DNA of 64,000 bases from contig OZ024861.1 in assembly GCA_964017155.1 (NCBI GenBank), positions 15,161,326 to 15,225,325 of the forward strand. The letters run 5' to 3'. Under the pieces are notes generated by a model. That model worked only from the letters and a program-made list of their open reading frames with translations. It was not told the origin of the DNA and did not search any database. This document shows, piece by piece, positions 23,700-37,180 of the stretch (position 1 is its first letter; every line of letters starts with the position of its first letter). Position numbers and translations under genes: made by a program. Source of the DNA: Oasisia sp. SBJ-2009. Its lineage: Eukaryota; Annelida; Polychaeta; Sabellida; Siboglinidae.

Positions 23700-25945
23700 A
23701 TGTGCACGGTGTCTAACAAAATTGAAAACAGCAGGCTCAATGCTTACATATGCCAACATTCCTTCACCCCACTGGCGTCAAAGACGCAAATCCCACAGCG
23801 ATGCGGTCGAGATTACAGTAAAGAAACTGGCATCTGTCGCCAGCATTCGGCTGCGCGGCACAGTAATGGCGGCAAACCGCAAGACGCGCCACAACAATAC
23901 CGTGACGTCACGACGATACGGCAGACGCGCCATTTTCGTTCCCGGCGACGTCAAATTTCAAGATGGCGACGCCTTTGATCTAAGCAAACTGGGGGGGGGG
24001 AGGCGCTTTCTTCCACTTTTACTTCGTTCTTTCAATGTTTTACTTGCGATAGCCTATTTCGCAATAAGGTACACACACATAGGACTACAGTTGTGTTATG
24101 GTACGACGGCCAGTGCGACATTCGGGTACTTTTTATGCACGATGCAAGTCAATGTGCGTGGGGTATAACACCGATTAGATTGAACAATGTCAGACTCTCT
24201 CCATTGAGTTTTAGACCAAATATATCAGGCCTGCTGCGTCCGCGCGTATTAAAACCACTACACTACCCTACCCGCGCCTCTCGTAATGAAGTTTCAAACA
24301 TAGGAGCAATTGAGGTTGGCTTGCATTCTGCGCAAGTGCCTAATTCTTGTCGGAAATGGAACAGAATATTCATATTCTTGTTCTCATTCACAGTACACTG
24401 TATATGGTGCATACCACTCTTCGATGAGTTGTCTCAAAGTCTCAAGCAGCTTTCCACCTATGCCTAGGCAAATAGACGTTTGGACAGTATCTAATTTAAC
24501 ATTCGTACTACTGAGCTTCAAACTACTACACTCAACGACATAAGTTCCCTTTATTGTGTTGGCAATCTACTCTCTGCGATCTGGAACTCTAAAACGTGTT
24601 AACGGCGACGCCACGAGGGCTGTAAGCAGGCTGCGCAAAGATGTATCTCAAGCATTATATGCCATTCCATGCGATAAAAGACGTTCGTTCGCATACAGTC
24701 TATATTTACTCTGTAGTGTAATACGCTTTGTAGGACGTACAATGTATGTAGCTAGCTCAACATCAATGATTATATGATGCGACCATTGCCTGTTAGCTGC
24801 TTTGTGGTTTCGTTTTCATATTGAACTTGCGACATGTCTGCTCTTTGGTTTCAGGTCGTCCTATTTGAGACCGACGTGTGAGCGACACAGACCCTCTGAG
24901 AATGCTACGCCCGAGTAGTGATGAACCCCACGCATGTCTAGTATATCATTTCGTAGTTATCTGGGTAGTTTGGAACAACCTTTGTTTTCTCGTATGGCTC
25001 TTCGCCATCGCTGTTATTTCTAGCCTTTGGCGTTACCTGTTTGTCGGCATAGCGCTCATGACATGGCCAAAGAGCTGGCCTGTTGGCACTGATCACTGTA
25101 GCATATGATATTGTTTCCAAGGCAATGTATCAACATATGCATTCGAACTCCGTCACTACCTAGATACAAATCCGCGTGCCGAGATATGTGTGACTGCAAA
25201 AAATATGGGTCTCAAAACATCGAAAGATCTCTACACTTGTCTTTGAAGGAAGACATGTCAAATGCGTACCCTTGAGTTACACTATTGCAAAGAAAGAGGC
25301 ACTTGTGTAGGTTGCCTTTGCACGCTGATTCATAAGTATGCTGTTTCCAGTCGAGATGAATGCGTTGTGCTTGCTGTCATGACGGTCAAAGAATCATCTA
25401 CTCAACTGTATTGAGTGGGTGTATGTGTACATGCGATAATGTGTGTGGCATTCGCCGCGCGAATGGTGCTTATGCATATCAGTGTTAAGATACTTTCCGC
25501 GGTGCGATCTCGACCTCTTACACAAGTATCGTTTCATGTGCATTATTTTGCATCATATTTTGACATTGCGTATCTTGAAATACATCATATACCGTGAAAA
25601 ATAGCTCGATCAATCGTCTGAGTAAAACGTTTCGATTGTGAGAACTGCAACATCAAAACTAATGTCCACTCGCACTAGCTGTGATACATGTATCGATGTC
25701 ATGCTATCATTGATTTGATTCTCCCAGAGATCGGCCTACATTATCATCTACCTCAACAGGTTATATAAATAAAATAACTTGATAAAAACAACGCGTCACC
25801 CACTGTCGAATGACTGTTCCGCGTCGCCAGTCTTCACATCATCGGGCCTGGTCGGTCAGTAATGCTGCCAGAAGTCGTCGGCCACGTGTCGCTGTATCTT
25901 CACCGGGCGCAGACACCTGAGAAAAAACACTAAACCAGCGTTACA
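23700..25945. repeat. Satellite unit 2 (mosaic)
   Basis: 2,246 bp. The first part carries first-subfamily variants. The last third (CACGCTGATTCATAAG near 25,321 onward) matches second-subfamily copies, so this unit looks recombinant. Confidence 0.95.
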
Positions 25946-28190
25946 ATGTGCACGGTGTCTAACCAAATTGAAAACAGCAGGCTCAATGCTTACATATGCC
26001 CACATTCCTTCACACCACTGGCGTCAAAGACGCAAATCCCACCGCGATGCGGTCGAGATTACACTAAAGAAACTGGCATCTGTCGCCAGCATTCGGCTGC
26101 GCGGCACAGTAATGGCGGCAAACCGGAAGACGCGCCACAACAATACCGTGACGTCACGACGATACGGCAGACGCGCCATTTTCGTTCCCGGCGACGTCAA
26201 ATTTCAAGATGGCGACGCCTTTGATCTAAACAAACTGGGGGGGGGAGGCGCTTTCTTCCAATTTTACTTCGTTCTTTCAATGTTTTACTTGCGCTAGCCT
26301 ATTTCGCAATAAGGTACATACACATAGGACTACAGTTGTGTTATGGTACGACGGCCAGTGCGATATTCGGGTACTTTTTATGCACGATGCAAGTCAATGT
26401 GCGTGGGGTATAACACCGATTATATTCAACAATGTCAGACTCTCTCAATAGAGTTTTAGACCAAATATATCAGGCCTGCTGCTTCCGCGCGTATTAAAAC
26501 CACTACACTACCCTACCCGCGCCTCTCGTAATGAAGTTTCAAACCTAGGAGCAATCGAGGTTGGCTTGCATTCTGCGCAAGTGCCTAATTCTTGTCGGAA
26601 ATGGATCAGAATATTCATATTCTTGTTCTCATTCACAGTACACTGTATATGGTGCATACAACTCTTCGATGAGTTGTCTCAAAGTCTCAAGCAGCTTTCC
26701 ACCTATGCCTAGGCAAATAGACGTTTGGACAGTATCTAATTTAGCATTCGTACTGCTGAGCTTCAAACTACTACACTCAACGACAGAAGTTCCCTTCATT
26801 GTGTTGGCAGTGTACTCTCTGCGATCTGGAACTGTAAAACGTGTTAACGGCGACGCCACGAGGGCTGTATGCAGGCTGCGCAAAGATGTATCTGAAGCAT
26901 TATATGCCATTCCATGCGATAACAGACGTTCGTTCGCATACAGTCTAGATTTACTCTGTATTGTAATACGCTTTGTAGGACGTACAATGTATGAAGCTAG
27001 CTCAACATCAATGATTATATGATGCCACCATTGCATGTTACCTGCTTTGTGGTTTCGTTTTCATATTGAACTTGCGACATGTCTGCTCTTTGGTTTCAGG
27101 TCTTCCTATTTGAGACCGACGTGTGAGCGACACAGACCCTCTGAGAATGCGACGCGCGAGTAGTGATTAACCCCACGCATGTCTAGTATATCATTTCGTA
27201 GTTGTCTGGGTAGTTTGGAACAACCTTTGTTTTCTCGTATGGCTCTTCGCCATCGCTGTTATGTCTAGCCTTTGGCGTTATCTGTTTGTCGGCATTGCGC
27301 TCATGACATGGCCAAAGAGCTGGCCTGTTGGCACTGATCACTGTAGCATATGCTATTGTTTCCAAGGCAATGTATCAACATATGCATTCGAACTCCGTCA
27401 CTACCTAGATACAAATCCGCGTGCCGAGATATGTGTGACTGCAAAAAATATGGGTCTCAAAACATCGAAAGATCTCTACACTTGTCTTTGAAGGAAGACA
27501 TGTCAAATGCGTACCCTTGAGTTACACTATTGCAAAGAAAGAGGCACTTGTGTAGGTTGCCTTTGCACGCTGATTCATAAGTATGCTGTTTCCAGTCGAG
27601 ATGAATGCGTTGTGCTTGCTGTCATGACGGTCAAAGAATCATCTACTCAACTGTATTGAGTGGGTGTATGTGTACATGCGATAATGTGTGTGGCATTCGC
27701 CGCGCGAATGGTGCTTATGCATATCAGTGTTAAGATACTTTCCGCGGTGCGATCTCGACCTCTTACACAAGTCTCGTTTCATGTGCATTATTTTGCATCA
27801 TATTTTGACATTGCGTATCTTGAAATACATCATATACCGTGAAAAATAGCTCGATCAATCGTCTGAGTAAAACGTTTCGATTGTGAGAACTGCAACATCA
27901 AAACTAATGTCCACTCGCACTAGCTGTGATACATGTATCGATGTCGTGCTATCATTGATTTGATTCTCCCAGAGATCGGCCTACATTATCATCTACCTCA
28001 ACAGGTTATATAAATAAAATAACTTGATAAAAACAACGCGTCACCCACTGTCGAATGACTGTTCCGCGTCGCCAATCTTCACATCATCGGGCCTGGTCGG
28101 TCAGTAATGCTGCCAGAAGTCGTCGGCCACGTGTCGCTGTATCTTCACCGGGCGCAGACACCTGAGAAAAAAAAATAAACCAGCGTTACA
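25946..28190. repeat. Satellite unit 3
   Basis: 2,245 bp, second subfamily. Nearly identical to unit 4, including GGATCAGAATATTC, seen only in these two. Confidence 0.95.
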
Positions 28191-30436
28191 ATGTGCACGG
28201 TGTCTAACAAAATTGAAAACAGCAGGCTGAATGCTTACATATGCCCACATTCCTTCACACCACTGGCGTCAAAGACGCAAATCCCACCGCGATGCGGTCG
28301 AGATTACACTAAAGAAACTGGCATCTGTCGCCAGCATTCGGCTGCGCGGCACAGTAATGGCGGCAAACCGGAAGACGCGCCACAACAATACCGTGACGTC
28401 ACGACGATACGGCAGACGCGCCATTTTCGTTCCCGGCGACGTCAAATTTCAAGATGGCGACGCCTTTGATCTAAACAAACTGGGGGGGGGGAAGCGCTTT
28501 CTTCCAATTTTACTTCGTTCTTTCAATGTTTTACTTGCGCTAGCCTATTTCGCAATAAGGTACATACACATAGGACTACAGTTGTGTTATGGTACGACGG
28601 CCAGTGCGATATTCGGGTACTTTTTATGCACGATGCAAGTCAATGTGCGTGGGGTATAACACCGATTATATTCAACAATGTCAGACTCTCTCAATAGAGT
28701 TTTAGACCAAATATATCAGGCCTGCTGCTTCCGCGCGTGTTAAAACCACTACACTACCCTACCCGCGCCTCTCGTAATGAAGTTTCAAACCTAGGAGCAA
28801 TCGAGGTTGGCTTGCATTCTGCGCAAGTGCCTAATTCTTGTCGGAAATGGATCAGAATATTCATATTCTTGTTCTCATTCACAGTACACTGTATATGGTG
28901 CATACAACTCTTCGATGAGTTGTCTCAAAGTCTCAAGCAGCTTTCCACCTATGCCTAGGCAAATAGACGTTTGGACAGTATCTAATTTAGCATTCGTACT
29001 GCTGAGCTTCAAACTACTACACTCAACGACAGAAGTTCCCTTCATTGTGTTGGCAGTGTACTCTCTGCGATCTGGAACTGTAAAACGTGTTAACGGCGAC
29101 GCCACGAGGGCTGTATGCAGGCTGCGCAAAGATGTATCTGAAGCATTATATGCCATTCCATGCGATAACAGACGTTCGTTCGCATACAGTCTAGATTTAC
29201 TCTGTATTGTAATACGCTTTGTAGGACGTACAATGTATGAAGCTAGCTCAACATCAATGATTATATGATGCCACCATTGCATGTTACCTGCTTTGTGGTT
29301 TCGTTTTCATATTGAACTTGCGACATGTCTGCTCTTTGGTTTCAGGTCTTCCTATTTGAGACCGACGTGTGAGCGACACAGACCCTCTGAGAATGCGACG
29401 CGCGAGTAGTGATTAACCCCACGCATGTCTAGTATATCATTTCGTAGTTGTCTGGGTAGTTTGGAACAACCTTTGTTTTCTCGTATGGCTCTTCGCCATC
29501 GCTGTTATGTCTAGCCTTTGGCGTTATCTGTTTGTCGGCATTGCGCTCATGACATGGCCAAAGAGCTGGCCTGTTGGCACTGATCACTGTAGCATATGCT
29601 ATTGTTTCCAAGGCAATGTATCAACATATGCATTCGAACTCCGTCACTACCTAGATACAAATCCGCGTGCCGAGATATGTGTGACTGCAAAAAATATGGG
29701 TCTCAAAACATCGAAAGATCTCTACACTTGTCTTTGAAGGAAGACATGTCAAATGCGTACCCTTGAGTTACACTATTGCAAAGAAAGAGGCACTTGTGTA
29801 GGTTGCCTTTGCACGCTGATTCATAAGTATGCTGTTTCCAGTCGAGATGAATGCGTTGTGCTTGCTGTCATGACGGTCAAAGAATCATCTACTCAACTGT
29901 ATTGAGTGGGTGTATGTGTACATGCGATAATGTGTGTGGCATTCGCCGCGCGAATGGTGCTTATGCATATCAGTGTTAAGATACTTTCCGCGGTGCGATC
30001 TCGACCTCTTACACAAGTCTCGTTTCATGTGCATTATTTTGCATCATATTTTGACATTGCGTATCTTGAAATACATCATATACCGTGAAAAATAGCTCGA
30101 TCAATCGTCTGAGTAAAACGTTTCGATTGTGAGAACTGCAACATCAAAACTAATGTCCACTCGCACTAGCTGTGATACATGTATCGATGTCGTGCTATCA
30201 TTGATTTGATTCTCCCAGAGATCGGCCTACATTATCATCTACCTCAACAGGTTATATAAATAAAATAACTTGATAAAAACAACGCGTCACCCACTGTCGA
30301 ATGACTGTTCCGCGTCGCCAATCTTCACATCATCGGGCCTGGTCGGTCAGTAATGCTGCCAGAAGTCGTCGGTCACGTGTCGCTGTATCTTCACCGGGCG
30401 CAGACACCTGAGAAAAAGCAATAAACCAGCGTTACA
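28191..30436. repeat. Satellite unit 4
   Basis: 2,246 bp, second subfamily, near-identical partner of unit 3. Differs at CAGGCTGAATGC and GCGCGTGTTAAAAC. Confidence 0.95.
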
Positions 30437-32686
30437 ATGTGCACGGTGTCTAACAAAATTGAAACCAGCAGGCTCAATGCTTACATATGCCCACATTCCT
30501 TCACCCCACTGGCGTCAAAGACGCAAATCCCACCGCGATGCGGTCGAGATTACACTAAAAAAACTGTCATCTGTCGCCAGCATTCGGCTGCGCGGCACAG
30601 TAATGGCGGCAAACCGGAAGACGCGCCACAACAATACCGTGACGTCACGACGATACGGCAGACGCGCCATTTTCGTTCCCGGCGACGTCAAATTTCAAGA
30701 TGGCGACGCCTTTGATCTAAACAAACTGGGGGGGGGGGAGGCGCTTTCTTCCAATTTTACTTCGTTCTTTCAATGTTTTACTTGCGCTAGCCTATTTCGC
30801 AATAAGGTACATACACATAGGACTACAGTTGTGTTATGGTACGACGGCCAGTGCGATATTCGGGTACTTTTTATGCACGATGCAAGTCAATGTGCGTGGG
30901 GTATAACACCGATTATATTCAACAATGTCAGACTCTCTCAATAGAGTTTTAGACCAAATATATCAGGCCTGCTGCTTCCGCGCGTATTAAAACCACTACA
31001 CTACCCTACCCGCGCCTCTCGTAATGAAGTTTCAAACCTAGGAGCAATCGAGGTTGGCTTGCATTCTGCGCCGCAAGTGCCTAATTCTTGTCGGAAATGG
31101 AACAGAATATTCATATTCTTGTTCTCATTCACAGTACACTGTATATGGTGCATACAACTCTTCGATGAGTTGTCTCGAAGTCTCAAGCAGCTTTCCACCT
31201 ATGCCTAGGCAAATAGACGTTTGGACAGTATCTAATTTAGCATAAGTACTGCTGAGCTTCAAACTACTACACTCAACGACAGAAGTTCCCTTCATTGTGT
31301 TGGCAGTGTACTCTCTGCGATCTGGAACTGTAAAACGTGTTAACGGCGACGCCACGAGGGCTGTATGCAGGCTGCGCAAAGATGTATCTGAAGCATTATA
31401 TGCCATTCCATGCGATAACAGACGTTCGTTCGCATACAGTCTAGATTTACTCTGTATTGTAATACGCTTTGTAGGACGTACAATGTATGAAGCTAGCTCA
31501 ACATCAATGATTATATGATGGCACCATTGCATGTTACCTGCTTTGTGGTTTCGTTTTCATATTGAACTTGCGACATGTCTGCTCTTTGGTTTCAGGTCTT
31601 CCTGTTTGAGACCGACGTGTGAGCGACACAGACCCTCTGAGAATGCGACGCGCGAGTAGTGATTAACCCCACGCATGTCTAGTATATCATTTCGTAGTTG
31701 TCTGGGTAGTTTGGAACAACCTTTGTTTTCTCGTATGGCTCTTCGCCATCGCTGTTATGTCTAGCCTTTGGCGTTATCTGTTTGTCGGCATTGCGCTCAT
31801 GACATGGCCAAAGAGCTGGCCTGTTGGCACTGATCACTGTAGCATATGCTATTGTTTCCAAGGCAATGTATCAACATATGCATTCGAACTCCGTCACTAC
31901 CTAGATACAAATCCGCGTGCCGAGATATGTGTGACTGCAAAAAATATGGGTCTCAAAACATCGAAATATCTCTACACTTGTCTTTGAAGGAAGACATGTC
32001 AAATGCGTACCCTTGAGTTACACTATTGCAAAGAAAGAGGCACTTGTGTAGGTTGCCTTTGCACGCTTATTCATAAGTATGCTGTTTCCAGTCGAGATGA
32101 ATGCGTTGTGCTTGCTGTCATGACGGTCAAAGAATCATCTACTCAACTGTATTGAGTGGGTGTATGTGTACATGCGATAATGTGTGTGGCATTCGCCGCG
32201 CGAATGGTGCTTATGCATATCAGTGTTAAGATACTTTCCGCGGTGCGATCTCGACCTCTTACACAAGTCTCGTTTCATGTGCATTATTTTGCATCATATT
32301 TTGACATTGCGTATCTTGAAATACATCATATACCGTGAAAAATAGCTCGATCAATCGTCTGAGTAAAACGTTTCGATTGTGAGAACTGCAACATCAAAAC
32401 TAATGTCCACTCGCACTAGCTGTGATACATGTATCGATGTCGTGCTATCATTGATTTGATTATCCCAGAGATCGGCCTACATTATCATCTACCTCAACAG
32501 GTTATATCAATAAAATAACTTGATAAAAACAACGCGTCACCCACTGTCGAATGACTGTTCCGCGTCGCCAATCTTCACATCATCGGGCCTAGTCGGTCAG
32601 TGATGCTGCCAGAAGTCGTCGGCCACGTGTCGCTGTATCTTCACCGGGCGCAGACACCTGAGAAAAAGCAATAAACCAGCGTTACA
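30437..32686. repeat. Satellite unit 5
   Basis: 2,250 bp, second subfamily. Carries ATTGAAACCAGCAGG and a 3-bp insertion (CTGCGCCGCAAGTG near 31,067). Confidence 0.95.
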
Positions 32687-34932
32687 ATGTGCACGGTGTC
32701 TAACAAAATTGAAACCAGCAGGCTCAATGCTTACATATGCCCACATTCCTTCACCCCACTGGCGTCAAAGACGCAAATCCCACCGCGATGCGGTCGAGAT
32801 TACACTAAAGAAACTGGCTTCTGTCGCCAGCATTCGGCTGCGCGGCACAGTAATGGCGGCAAACCGGAAGACGCGCCACAACATTACCGTGACGTCACGA
32901 CGATACGGCAGAGGCGCCATTTTCGTTCCCGGCGACGTCAAATTTCAAGATGGCGACGCCTTTGATCTAAACAAACTGGGGGGGGGGAGGCGCTTTCTTC
33001 CAATTTTACTTCGTTCTTTCAATGTTTTACTTGCGCTAGCCTATTTCGCAATAAGGTACATACACATAGGACTACAGTTGTGTTATGGTACGACGGCCAG
33101 TGCGATATTCGGGTACTTTTTATGCACGATGCAAGTCAATGTGCGTGGGGTATAACACCGATTATATTCAACAATGTCAGACTCTCTCAATAGAGTTTTA
33201 GACCAAATATATCAGACCTGCTGCTTCCGCGCGTATTAAAACCACTACACTACCCTACCCGCGCCTCTCGTAATGAAGTTTCAAACCTAGGAGCAATCGA
33301 GGTTGGCTTGCATTCTGCGCAAGTGCCTAATTCTTGTCGGAAATGGAACAGAATATTCGTATTCTTGTTCTCATTCACAGTACACTGTATATGGTGCATA
33401 CAACTCTTCGATGAGTTGTCTCAAAGACTCAAGCAGCTTTCCACCTATGCCTAGGCAAATAGACGTTTGGACAGTATCTAATTTAGCATTCGTACTGCTG
33501 AGCTTCAAACTACTACACTCAACGACAGAAGTTCCCTTCATTGTGTTGGCAGTGTACTCTCTGCGATCTGGAACTGTAAAACGTGTTAACGGCGACGCCA
33601 CGAGGGCTGTATGCAGGCTGCGCAAAGATGTATCTGAAGCATTATATGCCATTCCATGCGATAACAGACGTTCGTTCGCATACAGTCTAGATTTACTCTG
33701 TATTGTAATACGCTTTGTAGGACGTACAATGTATGAAGCTAGCTCAACATCAATGATTATATGATGCCACCATTGCATGTTACCTGCTTTGTGGTTTCGT
33801 TTTCATATTGAACTTGCGACATGTCTGCTCTTTGGTTTCAGGTCTTCCTATTTGAGACCGATGTGTGAGCGACACAGACCCTCTGAGAATGCGACGCGCG
33901 AGTAGTGATTAACCCCACGCATGTCTAGTATATCATTTCGTAGTTGTCTGGGTAGTTTGGAACAACCTTTGTTTTCTCGTATGGCTCTTCGCCATCGCTG
34001 TTATGTCTAGCCTTTGGCGTTATCTGTTTGTCGGCATTGCGCTCATGACATGGCCAAAGAGCTGGCCTGTTGGCACTGATCACTGCAGCATATGCTATTG
34101 TTTCCAAGGCAATGTATCAACATATGCATTCGAACTCCGTCACTACCTAGATACAAATCCGCGTGCCGAGATATGTGTGACTGCAAAAAATATGGGTCTC
34201 AAAACATCGAAAGATCTCTACACTTGTCTTTGAAGGAAGACATTTCAAATGCGTACCCTTGAGTTACACTATTGCAAAGAAAGAGGCACTTGTGTAGGTT
34301 GCCTTTGCACGCTGATTCATAAGTATGCTGTTTCCAGTCGAGATGAATGCGTTGTGCTTGCTGTCATGACGGTCAAAGAATCATCTACTCAACTGTATTG
34401 AGTGGGTGTATGTGTACATGCGATAATGTGTGTGGCATTCGCCGCGCGAATGGTGCTTATGCATATCAGTGTTAAGATACTTTCCGCGGTGCGATCTCGA
34501 CCTCTTACACAAGTCTCGTTTCATGTGCATTATTTTGCATCATATTTTGACATTGCGTATCTTGAAATACATCATATACCGTGAAAAATAGCTCGATCAA
34601 TCGTCTGAGTAAAACGTTTCGATTGTGAGAACTGCAACATCAAAACTAATGTCCACTCGCACTAGCTGTGATACATGTATCGATGTCATGCTATCGTTGA
34701 TTTGATTCTCCCAGTGATCGGCCTACATTATCATCTACCTCAACATGTTGTATGAAATAAATAACTTGATAAAAACAACGCTTCACCCACTGTCGAATGA
34801 CTGTTCCGCGTCGCCAATCTTCACATCATCGGGCCTGGTCGGTCAGTAATGCTGCCAGAAATCTTCGGCCACGTGTCGCTGTATCTTCACCGGGCGCAGA
34901 CACCTGAGAAAAAACAATAAAACAGCGTTACA
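32687..34932. repeat. Satellite unit 6
   Basis: 2,246 bp, second subfamily. Has ACAACATTACCGTG and GCAGAGGCGCC, shared with units 8 and 10. Confidence 0.95.
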
Positions 34933-37180
34933 ATGTACACGGTGTCTAACAAAATTGAAAACAGCAGGCTCAATGCTTACATATATGCCCACATTCCTTC
35001 ACCCCACTGGCGTCAAAGACGCAAATCCCACCGCGATGCGGTCGAGATTACACTAAAGAAACTGGCATCTGTCGCCAGCATTCGGCTGCGCGGCACAGTA
35101 ATGGCGGCAAACCGGAAGACGCGCCACAACAATACCGTGACGTCACGACGATACGGCAGACGCGCCATTTTCGTTCCCGGCGACGTCAAATTTCAAGATG
35201 GCGACGCCTTTGATCTAAACAAACTGGGGGGGGGGAGGCGCTTTCTTCCAATTTTACTTCGTTCTTTCAATGTTTTACTTGCGCTAGCCTATTTCGCAAT
35301 AAGGTACATACACATAGGACTACAGTTGTGTTATGGTACGACGGCCAGTGCGATATTCGGGTACTTTTTATGCACGATGCAAGTCAATGTGCGTGGGGTA
35401 TAACACCGATTATATTCAACAATGTCAGACTCTCTCAATAGAGTTTTAGACCAAATATATCAGGCCTGCTGCTTCCGCGCGTATTAAAACCACTACACTA
35501 CCCTACCCGCGCCTCTCGTAATGAAGTTTCAAACCTAGGTGCAATCGAGGTTGGCTTGCATTCTGCGCAAGTGCCTAATTCTTGTCGGAAATGGAACAGC
35601 ATATTCATATTCTTGTTCTCATTCACAGTACACTGTATATGGTGCATACAACTCTTCGATGAGTTGTCTCAAAGTCTCAAGCAGCTTTCCACCTATGCCT
35701 AGGCATATAGACGTTTGGACAGTATCTAATTTAGCATAAGTACTGCTGACCTTCAAACTACTACACTCAACGACAGAAGTTCCCTTCATTGTGTTGGCAG
35801 TGTACTCTCTGCGATCTGGAACTGTAAAACGTGTTAACGGCGACGCCACGAGGGCTGTATGCAGGCTGCGCAAAGATGTATCTGAAGCATTATATGCCAT
35901 TCCATGCGATAACAGACGTTCGTTCGCATACAGTCTAGATTTACTCTGTATTGTAATACGCTTTGTAGGACGTACAATGTATGAAGCTAGCTCAACATCA
36001 ATGATTATATGATGCCACCATTGCATGTTACCTGCTTTGTGGTTTCGTTTTCATATTGAACTTGCGACATGTCTGCTCTTTGGTTTCAGGTCTTCCTATT
36101 TGAGACCGACGTGTGAGCGACACAGACCCTCTGAGAATGCGACGCGCGAGTAGTGATTAACCCCACGCATGTCTAGTATATCATTTCGTAGTTGTCTGGG
36201 TAGTTTGGAACAACCTTTGTTTTCTCGTATGGCTCTTCGCCATCGCTGTTATGTCTAGCCTTTGGCGTTATCTGTTTGTCGGCATTGCGCTCATGACATG
36301 GCCAAAGATCTGGCCTGTTGGCACTGATCACTGTAGCATATGCTATTGTTTCCAAGGCAATGTATCAACATATGCATTCGAACTCCGTCACTACCTAGAT
36401 ACAAATCCGCGTGCCGAGATATGTGTGACTGCAATAAATATGGGTCTCAAAACATCGAATGATCTCTACACTTGTCTTTGAAGGAAGACATGTCAAATGC
36501 GTACCCTTGAGTTACACTATTGCAAAGAAAGAGGCACTTGTGTAGGTTGCCTTTGCACGCTGATTCATAAGTATGCTGTTTCCAGTCGAGATGAATGCGT
36601 TGTGCTTGCTGTCATGACGGTCAAAGAATCATCTACTCAACTGTATTGAGTGGGTGTATGTGTACATGCGATAATGTGTGTGGTATTCGCCGCGCGAATG
36701 GTGCTTATGCATATCAGTGTTAAGATACTTTCCGCGGTGCGATCTCGACCTCTTACACAAGTCTCGTTTCATGTGCATTATTTTGCATCATATTTTGACA
36801 TTGCGTATCTTGAAATACATCATATACCGTGAAAAATAGCTCGATCAATCGTCTGAGTAAAACGTTTCGATTGTGAGAACTGCAACATCAAAACTAATGT
36901 CCACTCGCACTAGCTGTGATACATGTATCGATGTCGTGCTATCATTGATTTGATTCTCCCAGAGATCGGCCTACATTATCATCTACCTCAACAGGTTATA
37001 TAAATAAAATAACTTGATAAAAACAACGCGTCACCCACTGTCGAATGACTGTTCCGCGTCGCCAATCTTCACATCATCGGGCCTGGTCGGTCAGTAATGC
37101 TGCCAGAAGTCGTCGGCCACGTGTCGCTGTATCTTCACCGGGCGCAGACACCTGAGAAAAAGCAATAAACCAGCGTTACA
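34933..37180. repeat. Satellite unit 7
   Basis: 2,248 bp. Anchor reads ATGTACACGG, with ACATATATGCCC. Both are shared with unit 9, one dimer period (4,495 bp) away. Confidence 0.95.
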
